Assembly: GCA_014904845.1 (NCBI GenBank)
Contig: MU119951.1
Location: forward strand, 1 to 11,781
Direction of reading: 5' to 3'
Origin: Acephala macrosclerotiorum
Lineage: Eukaryota > Ascomycota > Leotiomycetes > Helotiales > Mollisiaceae
Length of the DNA stretch: 11,781 bases
Made by a program: the position numbers and the translations under genes. A model generated the notes under the pieces. That model was not told the DNA's origin, did not search any database, and saw only the letters and a program-made list of their open reading frames with translations. Shown piece after piece: positions 7,526-11,781 of the stretch (its first letter is position 1; every line of letters begins with the position of its first letter).

Positions 7526-10355
7526 TTTTTTTAAAATATATTTATATATTACAATAAATTACAAATAAATTAATAAAAATATTATCGAAAAAATTATTAA
7601 AAAATTATTAAATAATTATAAAAATCGAATACTTTTTGTAATTAAAAAAAAAATTTATTATTTAATTAATTATTTATAAATTAATTCGAATTTAATTTAA
7701 ATATATTTAATTATAATATTGATTTTATTTATATTATTCGAATAATTATTATATAAAATATTTTAAATTAAAATAAAAATTTTATTTAAAATCGTAGTTT
7801 TTATTATTAATATTTTATTATTAATTTTTATTGTTTTTTTATTTATTGTTTATTATTTTTTTTTATAATTTTAATTATAATTTATTAAAAATATAATTAA
7901 ATATTATATATAATATATAAAAACTTTTATATTTATTCGTTTAAAATATATAAAAATATTTGATCGTATAAAAATATTAAAATATAATTTTTTTTATTTT
8001 TTTTATATATAAATTTATTTTTATTTTTTTATATATTATTAATAATAAATATTTATTTTATATTTTTTAATATAAAAAAATTGTCAAATTATAAAAAATT
8101 AAATTAAATTTTTCAAATTGAAATTATTATTAATATTTAATTTTTAATAATTATTTATTTTTATTAATATAATTTAAAATAAATTTATATAAAAATTTCA
8201 ATTTTTTTTTTATAAAATTTCTTATATTATTTTTATTATTTTATTAATAAAACTATATTTTATTTATTTATTTTAACAAAATATAATTTTAATTTTAAAA
8301 CAAATATCGATTTAAACGTATATATTTTTTATTTTATTATTAATAATTTTAAAATCGTTTTTTTTATATATATTTAATTCGAATTTTAATAATAAATTAT
8401 TTATAATTTCGAAAATATTTATTATTATATTTATATATTAATTCGATTTTAAAATTTTATTTTATTTTTGAATTTATTTTTATTAATAATACAAAAATTG
8501 AAATTTTTTATTTATCGTATATATAAAAATTCTTAGTTTTTATTTGAAAATTTATACGTATAAAATTATTTTAATATATTTTTAAATTTTAAAAAATTCG
8601 AATTTTTATTATTTTATTGTATTATTTATATAAAACAAATAATTTCATTGAAAAATATATACATTTTTTAATTATATATATAATTTAATTTTTTTTTTAA
8701 AAAAAATAATTAATATATTTTTTTGAAATAATTTTAATAAAAATTTTTAAAAATTTTAATTTTAAAAATATAATAAAAAATTTATTTTACGAAATTAAAA
8801 ATAATAATATTTATAAATACTTTTCGAATTATTAAATGTTATATTTTTATATAAATTATTTTTATTTTTATTTTTTAACAAATTTATAAAAAAATATACA
8901 TTTTATTAATATTTATAATATCGTTTAAATTAATTCGAAATTATTGCGATTATAAATTCAAATTAAAAAATGTAATATAATTTAATAATAATTAATAATA
9001 ATTAATCAATTTATTATAAATTTCATATTATTTAAAATTAAAACAATTAATATTTTTATATTTTAAAAAGTTTATTTCTTTAGAAAATTTGATTTTTATT
9101 ATATTAAAAAAAGCAATATTTAAATCATTATACGTTTTTACAAACGATAATTAATTTGCGTTTCGATTTAATTGTTTATTATTTAAAATATTGAAATTTT
9201 TAATATTTTAATTATAATTTATTTTATAATATATTCAATTTTCAATATTATTAAAAAAATAATTCTTTAAATCGATTTGAATTTTTTTATATAATTTGAT
9301 ATTATTTGATAAAAATTGCTTTTTATTTTCATATATAATCGAATTATAATAATTGTTTTAATAATAATTATTATTTTAATCGTATTTCTTTAATAAAATT
9401 TATAAATTTATAAAAAAAATTTTATTTAATTTCTATGAAAAAATAATTTAATATTAATTAAATTTTATATTAATTATTATATTTTTTAACTACGAACGAA
9501 TTTTATTTATATGTAAAAAATAATAATAATATTTTCAATTTTTTATTTATTTTAATTTTCTTATATTTCTTTTTCATTTTATTTTTATAAAATTAAAACC
9601 AATTTAAAAAATTTATATTTTTCAAATTTTTTATTTTTATTTTCGTAAAATACTTTATAATATTTATACGTATTAAAACAATTAATAAATTCGTTTTTTT
9701 ATTTATTTATATATTTTATATTCTTTTATTCGTTTTTATTTTTATAATTTAAAATTTAATATTAATATAATAATTCGTACTAAAAAATATTAAAAATATT
9801 ATATATATATTTTTATACAAAAAAATTACAATTATTAATTAAACGAATAAATATTTTTAATATAAAAAAATAATAAATTTCAAATTATTAATTAATTAAA
9901 AAATTTATTTTAATTAATAAAATACGTTTTATTAAAAAAAGAATTTTAATTTTTAAAAATATTTAAATATAAAATATCGATTTTTTTTTTAATATATATT
10001 TAATATAATAATTTATCAAATTATAAATATATATTATTATTTAAATATTCGTATTTATTTTTTATTTAAACAAATTTTATAAAATATAATTATTAAATTA
10101 TAAATAATTTCACGAAAATATTAATATATTATTAACAATTATAAATTTTTTTAAATATTTAATAAATTAAAAATAAAAATTATTTTATTTAATATTTTTA
10201 TTTAATTAAATATAAAAACTTTTTTTATATTTATTATAAATTTAAACGCAATTTAAAAAATAAATTATTTAATTTTAAAAATTAATAAAATTTAATATAA
10301 AATTTAAATATTAAATAATAATTTTATTATATTATTAAACGACGAATTTAATTTT
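7526..10355. other. Gene-free AT-rich stretch
   Basis: No open frame or long repeat is visible. The + strand is T-rich from about 7800 to 8060. Four of the rare GpC steps fall between 8946 and 9319 (at 8946, 9113, 9158 and 9318). In 8941-9420 about 8 of 22 C are CpG, making a milder version of the patch at 577-1260. TTTCTTTAGAAA (9075-9086) is identical to 568-579, but no exon follows either copy. The window's only CC doublet is at 9599-9600. Confidence 0.55.
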
Positions 10356-10373
10356 ATTAATATTAATATTAAT
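10356..10373. repeat. (ATTAAT)3 hexamer repeat
   Basis: Three perfect units in tandem, 23 bases right of two close CpG in AAACGACGAA. Simple-sequence slippage is the likely origin. Confidence 0.7.
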
Positions 10374-11153
10374 TTTTATTTTCGAAATATATTTAAAAAA
10401 AATTATAATAAAAAAATAATAATTAATAAATTATTTAATAAAATTGAAAAAAAAAATTTAAAATAATAAAAACGTAAAATTCGATAAAAATTTATTGAAA
10501 ATTATTATTAATATAAAATCAAAATTCGAAATATTAATATTCGAAATTATTTTTTTATTTAATTTTAAATTCAATTTAATTTATATAATATAATAAATAT
10601 AATTAATATTTCGAGTTTATTATTTATATTAATATTATTAATTTATAATATTTATTTTCGAAATAAAAACTTTTTTTTAATTAAAATTCGAATTTAATTT
10701 AAAATTAAATTATAATAATATAAAAATAAATTTAATATTATATTATATAATTTATTAATAAGTTTATTTATTCGTATTTTATTATTCGTTGAAATTCGAA
10801 TAATAATTATTAATAATTTATTTTATCGATAAAAATAAATTTTATAAAAAGAATTTTAATATAAAAATAAAAATTATTTCGTATTATTTAATATTTTTAA
10901 ATTATTTTGTATAATAATAATATTTTTTTAATATTTAATTCGATATTTAAAACGTACGAATTTTAAAAATTAAAAAACAAATTATTATAATTATTTTATT
11001 AATTTAAAAAAATATTTCGTTTTTAATTTCTATTAATATATTTATTATTTTTTAATATTTTTTTATTTTTTATTAAAAACAATAACTCGAAAATAAATAC
11101 AATAATTAAATAATTAATAATATTTTTATTTTCGAAAAATTATAAAAAATTAC
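10374..11153. other. Gene-free AT-rich stretch with the highest CpG share
   Basis: In 10321-10980, 18 of 22 C residues are followed by G, mostly as TTCGAA, ATTCGA or ACGA. A near-palindrome, TTCGAA-ATATTAATAT-TCGAA (10525-10545), is off by one base. No open frame was found. Confidence 0.6.
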
Positions 11154-11295
11154 TTTTAAAAATTTTAATAAAAAAAATTTTTAATTAAAAAAAATTATTA
11201 TATTATTTAATTATATTTTAAAATAATAAATAAATATATTTAAAATAATAATATTAATAATTTTAATAATATTATATTTTTTAAAAAAAAAATTT
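11154..11295. other. 142 bases without any G or C
   Basis: Between the C at 11153 and the C at 11296 only A and T occur, arranged as short A and T runs with TAATA and ATTAAT words. No ordered repeat is seen. Confidence 0.8.
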
Positions 11296-11576
11296 CAAAT
11301 AATAAAAATTTTTAATTTTAATTAAATAAAATAATTTTAACAATATTTTATTTAATATAAAATTGTTTTAAATATTAAAAAAAAAAAATTTATTTGTAAT
11401 TTTAAAATCGAGTTTTTTTTTTCATTTTTAAAAAAACAATTTATATATATATTATTAATAATATTTAATTTAAATTAATATTTTTTATATTAATTACAAA
11501 TTTTTATTTTAATTTTATTAAATATTATATAAAAAATATTAAAAAATTGTTTATTGTAAAAATATAATAATAATAC

Positions 11577-11675
11577 GAATTTAATTAATAAATTTTTATT
11601 AATAAAAATTTAAATTTAAAATTAAAATTTTTTTTATTATAATATTTATAATTTTTATTTTTTTTATATTTTTTT

Positions 11676-11719
<44 letters not shown>

Positions 11720-11729
11720 TTTTATTATT
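11577..11729. other. 153 bases without any G or C
   Basis: From the CpG at 11575-11576 to the G at 11730 only A and T occur, and that G is the last G/C of the window. The middle is T-rich, and the end contains the (AT)n microsatellite. Confidence 0.85.
11681..11713. repeat. (AT)16 microsatellite
   Basis: An uninterrupted AT alternation of 33 bases. The tract is self-complementary and can extrude a cruciform. It is expected to vary in length between individuals and to be prone to sequencing or assembly error. Confidence 0.95.
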
Positions 11730-11732
11730 GTT

Positions 11733-11753
11733 TTATTATTATTATTATTATTA
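11733..11753 (+). repeat. (TTA)7 microsatellite
   Basis: Seven perfect TTA units lie 19 bases after the AT tract, followed by ATTTTATTATTTTTAA, which continues the theme imperfectly to the window end. Confidence 0.95.
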
Positions 11754-11781
11754 ATTTTATTATTTTTAATTATTTTTATTT

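Larger units (their letters stand above)
1..11781. other. Non-coding, extremely AT-rich DNA with CpG retained
   Basis: No reading frame resembles a protein: TAA and TTA interrupt all six frames every few codons, and reading TGA as sense would not help because TAA dominates. GG is absent and CC appears once (9599-9600), which effectively excludes normal tRNA and rRNA stems. Hand counts of C on the + strand give CpG shares of 7/11 (1-600), 3/19 (601-1200), 10/25 (5041-5640), 8/17 (7981-8580) and 18/22 (10321-10980). Overall this is far above expectation for about 4% G. The pattern fits nuclear intergenic or heterochromatic DNA of an AT-rich eukaryote. AT-rich insect (hymenopteran-like) and RIP-like fungal DNA are both possible, and the host is not identified. 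Confidence 0.85.

Noticed and set aside
1..11781. CRISPR array, tRNA genes, rRNA genes, telomere repeats
   Set aside because: No regularly spaced repeats with unique spacers. The absence of GG and near absence of CC rule out normal tRNA/rRNA stems and TTAGGG-type telomeres.
1..11781. TATA boxes, poly-A signals and yeast-type origin motifs
   Set aside because: TATAAA, AATAAA and T-rich origin-like words occur by chance every few tens of bases here and carry no information.

Overview
This window is 11,781 bases of extremely AT-rich DNA with no gene that I can support. In the five sub-windows I counted by hand, G+C is only a few percent, about 7 to 8% where I totalled both bases. TAA and its complement TTA crowd all six frames. 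The only open frame above about 60 codons (2257-2445 +) starts at TTG, not ATG, and lies in a T-rich patch, so I treat it as chance. I found one CC doublet (9599-9600), no GG, and only about ten GpC steps. Conventional tRNA, rRNA or structured RNA genes are therefore very unlikely.

The base composition is not random AT. About half of the C residues counted by eye (46 of 94 in five sub-windows) are followed by G, although G is only about 4% of bases. CpG is thus roughly ten-fold or more above independence, mostly as TCGA, ACGA, TCGT and ACGT islets. This argues for a eukaryotic nuclear genome with context-dependent loss of C/G. Candidates are an AT-rich hymenopteran intergenic region (unmethylated, CpG-rich type) or an AT-rich fungal compartment where C outside CpG was lost, as in RIP-like decay. 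I cannot choose between them. A yeast-type mitochondrial spacer is less likely because GG/CC-containing GC clusters are absent. An AT-rich centromeric or heterochromatic block is possible but unproven.

Layout. Positions 1-560 are A-rich and include a stretch (109-444) with only three G/C bases. Positions 577-1260 form a patch where CpG is rare and G exceeds C. At 1268-1340 a small CpG-dense spot with two CGCG tetramers runs directly into four degenerate 10-bp repeats. A 60-bp imperfect tandem repeat (2981-3088) and a 61-bp near-perfect tandem duplication (3872-4008) lie about 0.8 kb apart. Positions 4400-7505 hold short CpG-containing palindromes, hairpins and short-period repeats. The best is a 17-bp stem with one bulge at 7464-7501. 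Positions 7506-11150 are mostly featureless. The right end is nearly G/C-free (11577-11781) with an (AT)n and a (TTA)n microsatellite.

No genes interact here, and I see no sign of a hidden gene system, CRISPR array or mobile-element coding sequence. What is worth a second look is the CpG retention, its patchiness, and the small repeats.
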